Of a DNA stretch of 64,000 nt, positions 25,238-32,720 are shown piece by piece. The DNA is from Micromonospora yangpuensis (GTDB taxonomy: Bacteria; Actinomycetota; Actinomycetes; Mycobacteriales; Micromonosporaceae): positions 4,836,001-4,900,000 of the forward strand of contig NZ_FMIA01000002.1 of assembly GCF_900091615.1 (NCBI RefSeq). The letters are read 5' to 3'. How positions within the stretch are numbered: the stretch's first letter is position 1; the number at the start of each line of letters is the position of its first letter. The translations under genes were made by a program, and so were the position numbers. The notes beneath the pieces are model-generated. The model was not told the DNA's origin. It did not search any database and worked only from the letters and a program-made list of their open reading frames with translations.

Positions 25238-26515
25238 ATGCTCGACATGGAGTTGATCCGGAAGGATCGCGAGGCGGTCGCGACCGCGTTGGCAAAGCGG
25301 CTCGATCCGGCCGAGGTCACCGCCGCCCTGGACGAGATCGGGCAGCTCGACCGGGACCGGCGCGCCCTGATCACCGAGATCGACGCCGAACGGCAGCGCC
25401 GCAAGGCCGACGCCCGGGCGTACGCGGCGGCCAAGCGGGCCGGCACCGAGCCGCCCGCCCCGGACCCGGGGCGCAAGCAGGTCGCCGAGTTGGAGGCCCA
25501 GCTCGACGAGGTCCAGTCCCGGTTGCGGGGCCGGATGAGCGAGCTGCCCAACCTGCCCGCCGACGACGTGGTCCCCGGCGGCAAGGAGGCCAACCGGGTG
25601 GTGAAGACCTTCGGTGCGCCGCCGGCCATCGAGCAGGTCCGCGACCACGTGGAGCTGAGCCGGATGCTCGGGCTGGTCGACCACGAGCGGGGCGTCAAGC
25701 TCGGCGGTTCCGGTTTCTGGATGTACACCGGGATGGGCGCCCGTCTGGAGTGGGCGCTGCTCAACTGGTTCATCGACGAGCACGTGCGGGCCGGTTACGA
25801 GTTCCTGCTCCCGCCGCACCTGTTGCTGGACACCGCCGGTTTCGCCGCCGGCCAGTTCCCCAAGTTCTACGACGACGTCTACCACCTGGACCGGGAGTCC
25901 GCCCCGCGCGGGCAGTTCCTGCTGCCCACCTCGGAGACGGCGATCCTCGGGGCGTACCAGGACGAGATCCTGGAGACGTCGAAGCTGCCGCTGAAGGCAT
26001 TCGCGTACACCCCGTGTTACCGGCGGGAGGCGGCCGGCTCGCACTCGGACGAGCGCGGCACCGTGCGGGGGCATCAGTTCAACAAGGTGGAGATCTTCCA
26101 GTTCACCCTGCCCGAGCAGGCCGACGCGGCGCTGGAGGAGATGCTCGCCCACGCGGAGAGCCTGGTCGAGAAGCTGGGCCTGCACTACCAGCGCAGCCTG
26201 CTGTCGGCCGGTGACGCCAGCGCGTCGATGAAGAAGACCCTCGACATCGAGGTGTGGATGCCGAGCACCGGCAAGTACAAGGAGGTCTCGTCGGTCTCCT
26301 GGGCCGGGGACTACCAGGCCCGCCGGGCGGCCATCCGCTACCGGGAGCCGGGTGGCAAGCAGACCCGGTTCGTGCACACCCTCAACGGGTCGGCGCTGGC
26401 CACCAGCCGGCTCTTCCCGGCCATCCTGGAGCAGTTCCAGCAGCCCGACGGCTCGGTGCTGATCCCCGAGGTGCTACGCGACCGGCTCGGCACCGACCGC
26501 CTCACCCCCCGCTGA
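25238..26515 (+). CDS. serS: Seryl-tRNA synthetase
   Basis: 425 aa. ATG at 25238 gives MLDMELIRKDREAVATAL, matching the usual SerRS start; GGAGG is at 25221-25225. Residues 1-105 form the tRNA-binding coiled-coil arm. The class-II catalytic core follows with motif 2 (YTPCYRREAGS-like, here RREAAGSHSDERGTVRGHQF) and motif 3 (LNGSALATSRLFPAILE). It charges tRNA-Ser (and tRNA-Sec where present) with serine in the cytoplasm. The 3' end overlaps the convergent ccdA-like gene by 42 bases. Complete and unremarkable otherwise. Confidence 0.97.
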   Translation: MLDMELIRKDREAVATALAKRLDPAEVTAALDEIGQLDRDRRALITEIDAERQRRKADARAYAAAKRAGTEPPAPDPGRKQVAELEAQLDEVQSRLRGRMSELPNLPADDVVPGGKEANRVVKTFGAPPAIEQVRDHVELSRMLGLVDHERGVKLGGSGFWMYTGMGARLEWALLNWFIDEHVRAGYEFLLPPHLLLDTAGFAAGQFPKFYDDVYHLDRESAPRGQFLLPTSETAILGAYQDEILETSKLPLKAFAYTPCYRREAAGSHSDERGTVRGHQFNKVEIFQFTLPEQADAALEEMLAHAESLVEKLGLHYQRSLLSAGDASASMKKTLDIEVWMPSTGKYKEVSSVSWAGDYQARRAAIRYREPGGKQTRFVHTLNGSALATSRLFPAILEQFQQPDGSVLIPEVLRDRLGTDRLTPR

Positions 26516-27646
26516 CCGCCCCCTCCCCGCCCGGCCACCGTCCGGGCGGGCACCGTCCGCCCGGCCACCGTCCGGCCAACCATCGTCCGGGCGGGCGGGA
26601 CCACCGGCCGGCACAGGAGCGCCGGCGGCAGTGGCGGGACGGGCCCGCCACCCACGCCCGGCGGCCAGCGCCAGCATGAGCACCAGCAGCACGCCCAGGG
26701 TGACCGGGCCGGCGGTGTCCAGGGCGGCGACCAGCTGCTGCTGGACCCGGCCGGCGGCGGTCACCACCGGGTCGTGCACCGCGTCGCGTCGGCCGGCGGC
26801 CAGCCGCAGCTCGTACCAGCCGTACCAGGCGACGTAACCGCCGGCGGCCAGCAGCACCGCGCCGCCGAGCCGGGGCACGACCGCGCCGGCACCGCGCAAC
26901 CGGGCCACCAGCTGGCCGCGTAGCAGCGCGACGCCGAGCGCGGTCACGGTGACCACCAGACCCATCCCGATCGCGTACGCCCCGAACAGGGCCAGCCCGC
27001 GCAGCGTGGAGCCGGCCTGGAAGCTGGTCGCCACGATCGCCAGGAACGGGGCGATCGCGCAGGTGAGCGAGGTCAGCGCGTACGCCATGCCGAACAGGGT
27101 CATGGCCGGCCAGGTCCGGCTCAGCCGGGGTGCCCTGGTGAACCCAGGCGGGCCGGGCAGTCGCCGGCCGGCGAGCAGCCAGCAGCCGAGGGCCACCAGC
27201 AGCAGGCCGAGCAGGAGGGTCACCCAGGGCAGCCGGGGGCGCAGCCAACCGGTGAGCGGTGCCAGCGCCAGCCCGAAGGCGCCGAAGACCAGGACGTACC
27301 CGATGGTCAGCGCGGCACCGGCGGTCAGCGCCCGCCGCACCGCACCCCGCCGACCGACCTCGTCGCGACTGCCCCGCCCACCGAGCCGGCCGCCGCCCTC
27401 GGATCCACCGCGACCACCGCCGGCCCCACCGCGACCACCGCCGGCCCCGCCGCGACCACCGGACGGCCCGCGCCCACTGCGCAGGCCGCGACCGGCGACG
27501 CCCGCGCGGTCCGGTGACGCGGCGCGCTCCGGTGGCGGGTCGACGACCAGGACCGAGAGGTACGCCGGCAGCATCGCGAAGCCGCACGGGTTGACCGCGC
27601 CGAGCATGCCGGCGGTCAACGCCAGCAGCAGCGGGGCCGACGACAC
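26474..27646 (-). CDS. CcdA/DsbD-type membrane thiol-disulfide transporter
   Basis: 390 aa, GTG start three bases after the stop of the TlpA gene. Six or so membrane segments with the paired redox cysteines of the family: AVNPCGFAMLPAY (C21) and SLTCAIAPF (C196). A Gly/Arg-rich low-complexity insert (about 50-100, RGGAGGG repeats) lies in the first loop, and a disordered Ala/Gly/Asp tail ends the protein. CcdA carries electrons from cytoplasmic thioredoxin across the membrane to extracytoplasmic thioredoxin-like proteins, here most likely the adjacent TlpA. Last gene of the four-gene redox operon. Its 3' end overlaps serS antisense by 42 bases. Confidence 0.9.
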   Translation of the reverse strand: MSSAPLLLALTAGMLGAVNPCGFAMLPAYLSVLVVDPPPERAASPDRAGVAGRGLRSGRGPSGGRGGAGGGRGGAGGGRGGSEGGGRLGGRGSRDEVGRRGAVRRALTAGAALTIGYVLVFGAFGLALAPLTGWLRPRLPWVTLLLGLLLVALGCWLLAGRRLPGPPGFTRAPRLSRTWPAMTLFGMAYALTSLTCAIAPFLAIVATSFQAGSTLRGLALFGAYAIGMGLVVTVTALGVALLRGQLVARLRGAGAVVPRLGGAVLLAAGGYVAWYGWYELRLAAGRRDAVHDPVVTAAGRVQQQLVAALDTAGPVTLGVLLVLMLALAAGRGWRARPATAAGAPVPAGGPARPDDGWPDGGRADGARPDGGRAGRGRSAGGEAVGAEPVA

Positions 27647-27649
27647 CGG

Positions 27650-28273
27650 TCAGCCGGCGAGTTGGGCGAGTCGCCGGGTGAGCGCCTCCCCGTCGAGGAA
27701 TCCCTGGTGGACGATGCGGCCGTCGCGGTCGATGATCACGAAGGTGCTCTGCTCCACCACCTCGAAGCGCCGCCAGACGGCACCCTCCCGGTCGTCGAGG
27801 GTAGGCATCTGGGCCAGCTCGAACTCGGTGACGAAGTCCCGGATGGCCTGCTGTTCGCCGAGGCCGGCCACCCCGATGATCGGTACCGTGTCGCGGTAGA
27901 CCGGGGCCACCTCGGCGACCGTCCAGGCCTGGCTGGCGCAGGTGGCGCACCAGGGCGCCCAGAACCAGAGCACCACCGGCCGGCCGGCGAGCGCGGCGGC
28001 GGAGAAGGGCTTGCCGTCCAGGGTGCGCCCGGTGAAACGCAGCGTCTCCGGCGCGGGCGGGATGCTCGACGGCACCGCGCCCGCCCCCGGCGGGATGCCC
28101 AATGGCACCGCACCCGCCCCGGGCGAGCCGGAAGCCGTCGGAGCCGGCCCGGCGGGTTGGGTCACGCCGACCGGGCGGGGTGGTGCCGCGCCGTCGGGCT
28201 CGCCGGCGGTGCAGGAGAGCGTACCCAGCAGGGTGGTGGCCAGCAGTGCGGCCACGACGGGTCGTTTCCGCAT
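27650..28273 (-). CDS. TlpA/ResA-like extracytoplasmic thioredoxin
   Basis: 207 aa, ATG with AAAGGAG seven bases upstream. A hydrophobic start ending in LGTLSC (Cys21) suggests a lipoprotein anchor, although the lipobox is imperfect. A Pro/Gly/Ala-rich linker of about 50 residues follows. The thioredoxin fold has the redox pair WCATC (C108, C111) in VVLWFWAPWCATC, then IIGVAGLGEQQAI, FELAQMPTLDD, and a FVIIDRDGRIV strand near the end. It reduces or exchanges disulfides outside the cell and would be recharged by the CcdA-like protein encoded directly downstream. Confidence 0.92.
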   Translation of the reverse strand: MRKRPVVAALLATTLLGTLSCTAGEPDGAAPPRPVGVTQPAGPAPTASGSPGAGAVPLGIPPGAGAVPSSIPPAPETLRFTGRTLDGKPFSAAALAGRPVVLWFWAPWCATCASQAWTVAEVAPVYRDTVPIIGVAGLGEQQAIRDFVTEFELAQMPTLDDREGAVWRRFEVVEQSTFVIIDRDGRIVHQGFLDGEALTRRLAQLAG

Positions 28274-28295
28274 CCGCCGGCTCCTTTCGGTGCGG

Positions 28296-29765
28296 TCAGC
28301 CGGCCTTGACCAGGCGTAGCGCGAGTTCGGGGCAGACCTTGACGGCCTTCTGCGCGCCCTCGCGCAGCCAGGTCGGCACCGGGGTGGGTGGGAAGGCGGG
28401 GTAGCCGTTGGCGTCCAGCCGGATGAAGTCCGGTACGACGTGGGCGCAGAGCCCGTGGCCGTCGCAGCGGGACCAGTCCAGGGTCAGCTTCTGCGGGTTG
28501 CCGTCGGGTGCGCCGGGCAGCCCCATCACGCCCTTGACCCGTCGGCCGCAGCCCTCGCCGGTGGTGTGCAGCCGCAGGTCGTCGGCGAAGACCTCCATCG
28601 CGGAGAGGGCGAATCGGGACGTACCGTCGGGGTGGCTGCACGCGCCGCGGCCCTTGACGTCGCCGGCGGCGGCCCGGACCACCTCGACCGGGGCGCTGCC
28701 GGAGACCGCCAGGTCGACGGCGCGGGCCAGGTCGGGCAGGCCCATCTTGCACGGTCCACACTGCCCGGCCGACTCGCCGGCCAGGTAGCGGACCACCTGG
28801 GCGGCCTCGCCCAGCGGGCAGGTGTCCTTGCCGAGCGGGACGATGATGCCCGCGCCCAGGGTGCCGCCGACGGCGGCCAGCCCCTTGCGGGACACCTCGG
28901 CCCGGTCCGCCGCCGCCGCGGTGATCCACTTGCCGTGGTAGCCGCCCATCAGGATGCCCGGCCCCTCGGGCACCTCGCAGAGGTCGAGCACGTCCCGCAG
29001 CGGCGTACCGGCGGCACACTCCACCACGGCCGGGCGGCCGGCCGCGCCGGTGACGGTGAGCAGGACGGTGCCGGGCTCGTCGTCGGTGCCGAGCGCCGCA
29101 TACTCGTACGGGCCGAGCCGGGCGGCGACGGCGAGCTGCGAGTACGTCTCGGCGTTGGAGAGCAGCGTCGGCAGCCCGCTGACCCCCGAGTCGCTGGAAC
29201 GCTTCTTGGTGCCCGACGGGATGTGCGGCAACCCGTTGATGCCGTTGATCAACGCGCCGCCCTCACCGGAGATGAACCGGTGCGGCACGGTGACGATGCT
29301 GGTCCGCACCGGCATCGGGCGCTCCTCCAGCGCCAGGGTCAGCGACTCGCGGCCGATGCCGTCGTCGGCCACCCCGATGACGATCTCCTCGGCGTCCAAC
29401 GCGAACGCGGCCAGCGCCGCGCCGTCGAGTATCAGGTGCGGGGCCCGGGTGAGCAGCACCTTGTCCTTCCAGCTCGCCGGCTCCCCCTCGGTGGCGTTGA
29501 CCACCACCACCGGCGAGAGGTCCTGGCGCTCGCAGGACTCCAGCACCGCGCGCAGCTTCTTGGCGAACGGGAAACCCGCCCCGCCCTTGCCCTTGAGCTG
29601 CATGCTCTCGGCCAGCCGGAGCAGGTTGGCCGGTTCCATCGGGCCGATCGGGCCGTGGACCTCCTCGTGGGCGTACCGGTCGAGCCGGCCGAACTCGGCG
29701 AACCCGGCGGTGAGCCGGGGCTCGCCGACGCAGGCCACCGGCGGCACCGTCGTTCGCATCGTCAT
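28296..29765 (-). CDS. NuoF-like NADH:acceptor subunit fused to a ferredoxin domain
   Basis: 489 aa, ATG overlapping the upstream stop (ATGA). The FMN/NADH-binding core carries GKGGAGFPFAKK (59-70) and NATEGEPASWKDK. The iron-sulfur region reads ESAGQCGPCKMG with C336, C339 and distant C376; the first cysteine of the usual ESCGxCxPC is Ala333, leaving three Cys ligands. Residues 425-489 form a single-cluster ferredoxin with C434, C440 and C478 (RCDGHGLC ... VCPE), a 3Fe-4S or 4Fe-4S type. It should take electrons from NAD(P)H via FMN to its own ferredoxin domain, then probably to the membrane cytochrome encoded before it. It is not part of a complex I operon. Confidence 0.9.
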   Translation of the reverse strand: MTMRTTVPPVACVGEPRLTAGFAEFGRLDRYAHEEVHGPIGPMEPANLLRLAESMQLKGKGGAGFPFAKKLRAVLESCERQDLSPVVVVNATEGEPASWKDKVLLTRAPHLILDGAALAAFALDAEEIVIGVADDGIGRESLTLALEERPMPVRTSIVTVPHRFISGEGGALINGINGLPHIPSGTKKRSSDSGVSGLPTLLSNAETYSQLAVAARLGPYEYAALGTDDEPGTVLLTVTGAAGRPAVVECAAGTPLRDVLDLCEVPEGPGILMGGYHGKWITAAAADRAEVSRKGLAAVGGTLGAGIIVPLGKDTCPLGEAAQVVRYLAGESAGQCGPCKMGLPDLARAVDLAVSGSAPVEVVRAAAGDVKGRGACSHPDGTSRFALSAMEVFADDLRLHTTGEGCGRRVKGVMGLPGAPDGNPQKLTLDWSRCDGHGLCAHVVPDFIRLDANGYPAFPPTPVPTWLREGAQKAVKVCPELALRLVKAG

Positions 29766-31546
29766 TTCGCCTCACCCCTCAGGCCGGCCCAGTACGCGCT
29801 GTCGACCGCGTCGGCGTTGGCCCGCTTGCCGCGCCGCGCCGGTCCCTTGTCGGAGGCCTTACGGGCCCGCCGCGAGGCCAGGTCGACCAGGGTCGGCGTG
29901 TCGTCGACGGGCAGTTCGTCGGTGACGTACCGGCCCGGGGGCCGCCAGTAGTCGGGAACCTCCTCCGGTTCCTCGTCCTCGATGCTGTGCCGACCGCTGC
30001 CACTGCGCGGCGCGGCGGAGATCGGCTCGCGCGGCGCGGCCGAGACCGGGTCCCGGGGCGCGGCGGAACGGGGCGCGGCCGAGACCGGGTCGCCGGCCTC
30101 CCAGCGGCGCGGGCTGTCCCACGGCTCCTCGGGGGCCTCGCTGCTCAGCGGCGGCGCGGAGTACCGGGCGCGGGCCTCCACCCGGGGCCGCGACCGGCGG
30201 GTGGTCACCTCGACCTCGTCGTCGTCGCGGCGGCGGCGCGACGTCCGCTCCTCGCGGCGGGCCACCGGCGCGTACTCGTCGGCGTCCCGACGGGACCGAC
30301 GGTCCTCGTCGTCGCGACGGGACCGACGCTCGTCCTCGTCCCGGCGGGAGCGACCTTCGTCGTCGCGGCGGCGGGCGACCGGGGCCAGCTCCTCCTCGTC
30401 GACCCGACGACGGCGGGAGCCGCGCTCGGGCTCGGCCCGCAGCAGCTCGGTGTCGTCGTCGCGACGCCGCCGGGCCGGCCGCTCGTCCTCGTCCCGACCC
30501 ACCGACACCAGGTCGTCCTCGTCCCGCCGACGGGCGGCCGGGGCCAACTCCTCGTCCCGGCGGCGGGGCGGCCGGACCGGCTCACGCAGGGTCCCGGGCT
30601 CCGGCACCACCGGTACGGTGAACCGCTCGGTGTCCCGCCGCCGGGCAGCACCGGCCGACGTGGACCAACCGCTGGTGGTGGTGGTGTCGGCCCAGCCGGC
30701 GGAGCGACTCCGACCCGACTTGCCCTCGCCCTTCTTCTCCCCGGCCTCGCCCTTACGCCCGGTGAGGTTGGCCAGCAACGTCTTGCCCAGCCCCTGGTCG
30801 ACCGGCTTGCCGGCCATCGCCAGGTTCAGCGCGGCGGCCTGGGTCTGCTCCCGGCTGCGCTTACCCAGCGTCACCGAGAGCCGGACGAAGAGCGCCACCA
30901 CCACCAGCAGCACACAGGCCAGGTAGCTCAGGGTCACCCAGGTGGCCGGCGGCCGACCGGTGTTCAGACCGTGCCCGATGGCGAACGGCCAGGAGACGTA
31001 CGCCATCGAGTGCAACCCGCGCCAGAGCCACTTCGGGCCGACCCCGGCGAAGCGGGCCCGGATCAGACCGGTCCAGAGCACGCTCACCATCAGCAGGGCC
31101 GAGATGGTGCCGAGCCCCACGTAGAGGCCCCGACCACCGACGAACGGCACGATGGCGTCGGTGCTGCCGGCCCGCCCAATCGCGATCTTGGTGATGACGT
31201 GGAAGACCAGGCCGACCACGCCGATGATGCCGGTGGCCCGGTGCGCCGACTGGAGCAGCACCCGGTGCGGGATCTTCAGCACCAGCCGGTCGGTGGCGAT
31301 CAGTCCCATCATCACGGTGAGGCTCAACGCGACCAGGGCGACCACCCCGGCGAAGAACTCGGTGAAGAAGAAGGAGAACGCGTACACCTGCTGCCCGGCA
31401 GAGGTGAGCATGGTGACCGCCCAGATCAGGGCGAGCACCGACCCGATCAACAGCATGATGGTCATCGGCGACCGGGCCTTACCTCCTCTGCTACTGCTCA
31501 TGGTGCGGACGGTCTCGGCCTTCTCGCTCTGCTTTGCCCGGGCCAT
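29762..31546 (-). CDS. Ferric-reductase-like membrane cytochrome b with long disordered tail
   Basis: 594 aa. ATG at 31546 with GAGGAG close upstream; ATG 31501 is an alternative. Residues 28-245 contain about six membrane segments with histidines suited to two b-hemes (HRVLLQSAHR, VFHVITK, GLHSMAYVSW, AIGHGLN), the ferric-reductase transmembrane fold. It lacks the FAD/NADPH domains, so electrons must come from another protein, most simply the NuoF-ferredoxin gene that overlaps it by four bases. Residues 260-594 are a charged tail dominated by RRDDE/SRRDEDE repeats followed by SAAPRDPVSAAPRE repeats. The tail is unusual and probably disordered. First gene of the operon. Confidence 0.85.
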   Translation of the reverse strand: MARAKQSEKAETVRTMSSSRGGKARSPMTIMLLIGSVLALIWAVTMLTSAGQQVYAFSFFFTEFFAGVVALVALSLTVMMGLIATDRLVLKIPHRVLLQSAHRATGIIGVVGLVFHVITKIAIGRAGSTDAIVPFVGGRGLYVGLGTISALLMVSVLWTGLIRARFAGVGPKWLWRGLHSMAYVSWPFAIGHGLNTGRPPATWVTLSYLACVLLVVVALFVRLSVTLGKRSREQTQAAALNLAMAGKPVDQGLGKTLLANLTGRKGEAGEKKGEGKSGRSRSAGWADTTTTSGWSTSAGAARRRDTERFTVPVVPEPGTLREPVRPPRRRDEELAPAARRRDEDDLVSVGRDEDERPARRRRDDDTELLRAEPERGSRRRRVDEEELAPVARRRDDEGRSRRDEDERRSRRDDEDRRSRRDADEYAPVARREERTSRRRRDDDEVEVTTRRSRPRVEARARYSAPPLSSEAPEEPWDSPRRWEAGDPVSAAPRSAAPRDPVSAAPREPISAAPRSGSGRHSIEDEEPEEVPDYWRPPGRYVTDELPVDDTPTLVDLASRRARKASDKGPARRGKRANADAVDSAYWAGLRGEAK

Positions 31547-31700
31547 CTGCTCCTCGATCGTCTAACGGCGGCACGCCACCGGCCGACCCTGCTCCCACAT
31601 CGAGTACGGCCGGACACCGCGAGCGGATCACCGGCTGCCAAAATTTTTTGGCAACTTCTTCGAACCGGTCGCCCCCGCCACACGTGTACGCCCCCACAGG

Positions 31701-31755
31701 TGCAAGGAAGGGCCCCCTATTAACGCATTCGGTATAGAAGGTGCCCCTTCTCACC
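31701..31755 (+). repeat. Intergenic repeat element, copy 4 (degenerate)
   Basis: GCAAGGAAGGGCCCCCTATT, AACGCATTCGGTATAGAAGG, GTGCCCCTTCTCACC. The usual GTAAGG is GCAAGG here, so no TAA stop is supplied. It lies upstream of the redox operon rather than at a gene end. Confidence 0.82.
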
Positions 31756-31764
31756 CACGAGGTG

Positions 31765-32118
31765 GCCGAGGACGGGGCGGACGAGGGCGGGCGAGGACGG
31801 GGCGGGGCCGCTGAGCGGGGCGGGCGGGGCGACGCGAGGCAGGGCAGGGGCTTGGCGAGGGCTGGACAGGGATAGGCAGGCCAGGCGGGGGCAGGCCAGG
31901 CCGAGCGAGGGCACGCCAGGCCGAGCGAGGGCACGCCAGGCCGAGCGAGGGCACGCCGGGCCGGGCGAGGGCACGCCGGGCCGGGCGAGGGCAGGCCAGG
32001 CCGAGCGGGGGCACGCCGGGCCGGGCGGGGGCAGGCCAGGCCGGGCGGGGGCAGGCCAGGCCGGGCGGGGGCAGGCCAGGCTCCGGGCGAGGGCACGCCG
32101 GGCAGGGCGGGGGCAGGC
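31765..32118. repeat. ~20-bp tandem repeat array
   Basis: More than a dozen units close to ggccgggcgagggcacgccg in 350 bases. There is no spacer diversity and no cas gene, so it is not a CRISPR array. Frames through it (ACPRPAR-type repeats) have no ribosome binding sites. Confidence 0.85.
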
Positions 32119-32720
32119 CAGGCAGGTGGGCGCTCGATGCGACGAGAAGATCTTGGAAGGAATTCGCCCCCTGGGGGGCCTAATTTCTAGTCACCCTGGC
32201 TGCTGCGGACGCCTCGCCAGCAAGAAAAGGGCAAATAGGTGCAAGGTGGTCCGGCTGTCCAGTCCGACCGATGGCCGACGAGATCGCTCCCTCACCCCGC
32301 CCCCTCCCCACCCTTGCCGCACCCCTACCCCTACCCCTGCCCCTGCCCACCCACCCCACCTACCCCACCTCTCCGCGGGCTCTCTCCGTACACGATGGGT
32401 GTAGATCTTGGACACTTACCGTCCAAATAGAACGGTAAGTGTCCAAGATCTACCTCGGGGTTCGCTTCGACCGGTGAGTGGCGGGTGGAGGGCGTGGGCT
32501 GACGTGGGCGTGGAACGGGACAAATGCCCTGAACTGGGGCGATTTCTGGGTGCAGGTGGGGGAAGCTAGGACATCGGCGCTACTCGGGGCTCCTCCTCTC
32601 GGCCAGGCGAAGCGGTAGGTTCACCGGGCAGGGTGCACAAGCCTGCCGGACGAGCAGCCACGACCAGCCGGCCACTTGATGGGGCCCGGTGTCCGGAGCG
32701 CTCACCACTGGCTCGTTGCT
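32119..32720. other. Intergenic region between repeat array and repeat-rich protein gene
   Basis: Unusually mixed composition: an AT-richer patch at 32130-32270, a C-rich run of cacccctacccctacccc-type repeats at 32285-32370, the perfect inverted repeat at 32401-32453, then ordinary GC-rich sequence. I find no convincing gene or tRNA. Confidence 0.5.
32401..32453. repeat. Perfect 22-bp inverted repeat with 9-base loop
   Basis: The left arm (32401-32422) begins GTAGATCTTGGACACTTACC and is exactly reverse-complementary to the right arm (32432-32453), with loop CCAAATAGA. The stem is far more AT-rich than its surroundings. It could be a bidirectional terminator, a small mobile-element scar or a structured RNA; no gene abuts it. 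Confidence 0.85.

Noticed and set aside
29987..31723. Long plus-strand frame opposite the membrane cytochrome
   Set aside because: Mirror of the charged repeat tail; the minus strand shows coherent TM segments and an ATGA overlap with the NuoF-like gene.
31765..32118. Regular repeats that might be a CRISPR array
   Set aside because: Units are contiguous, without unique spacers, and no cas genes are nearby; it is a tandem minisatellite.
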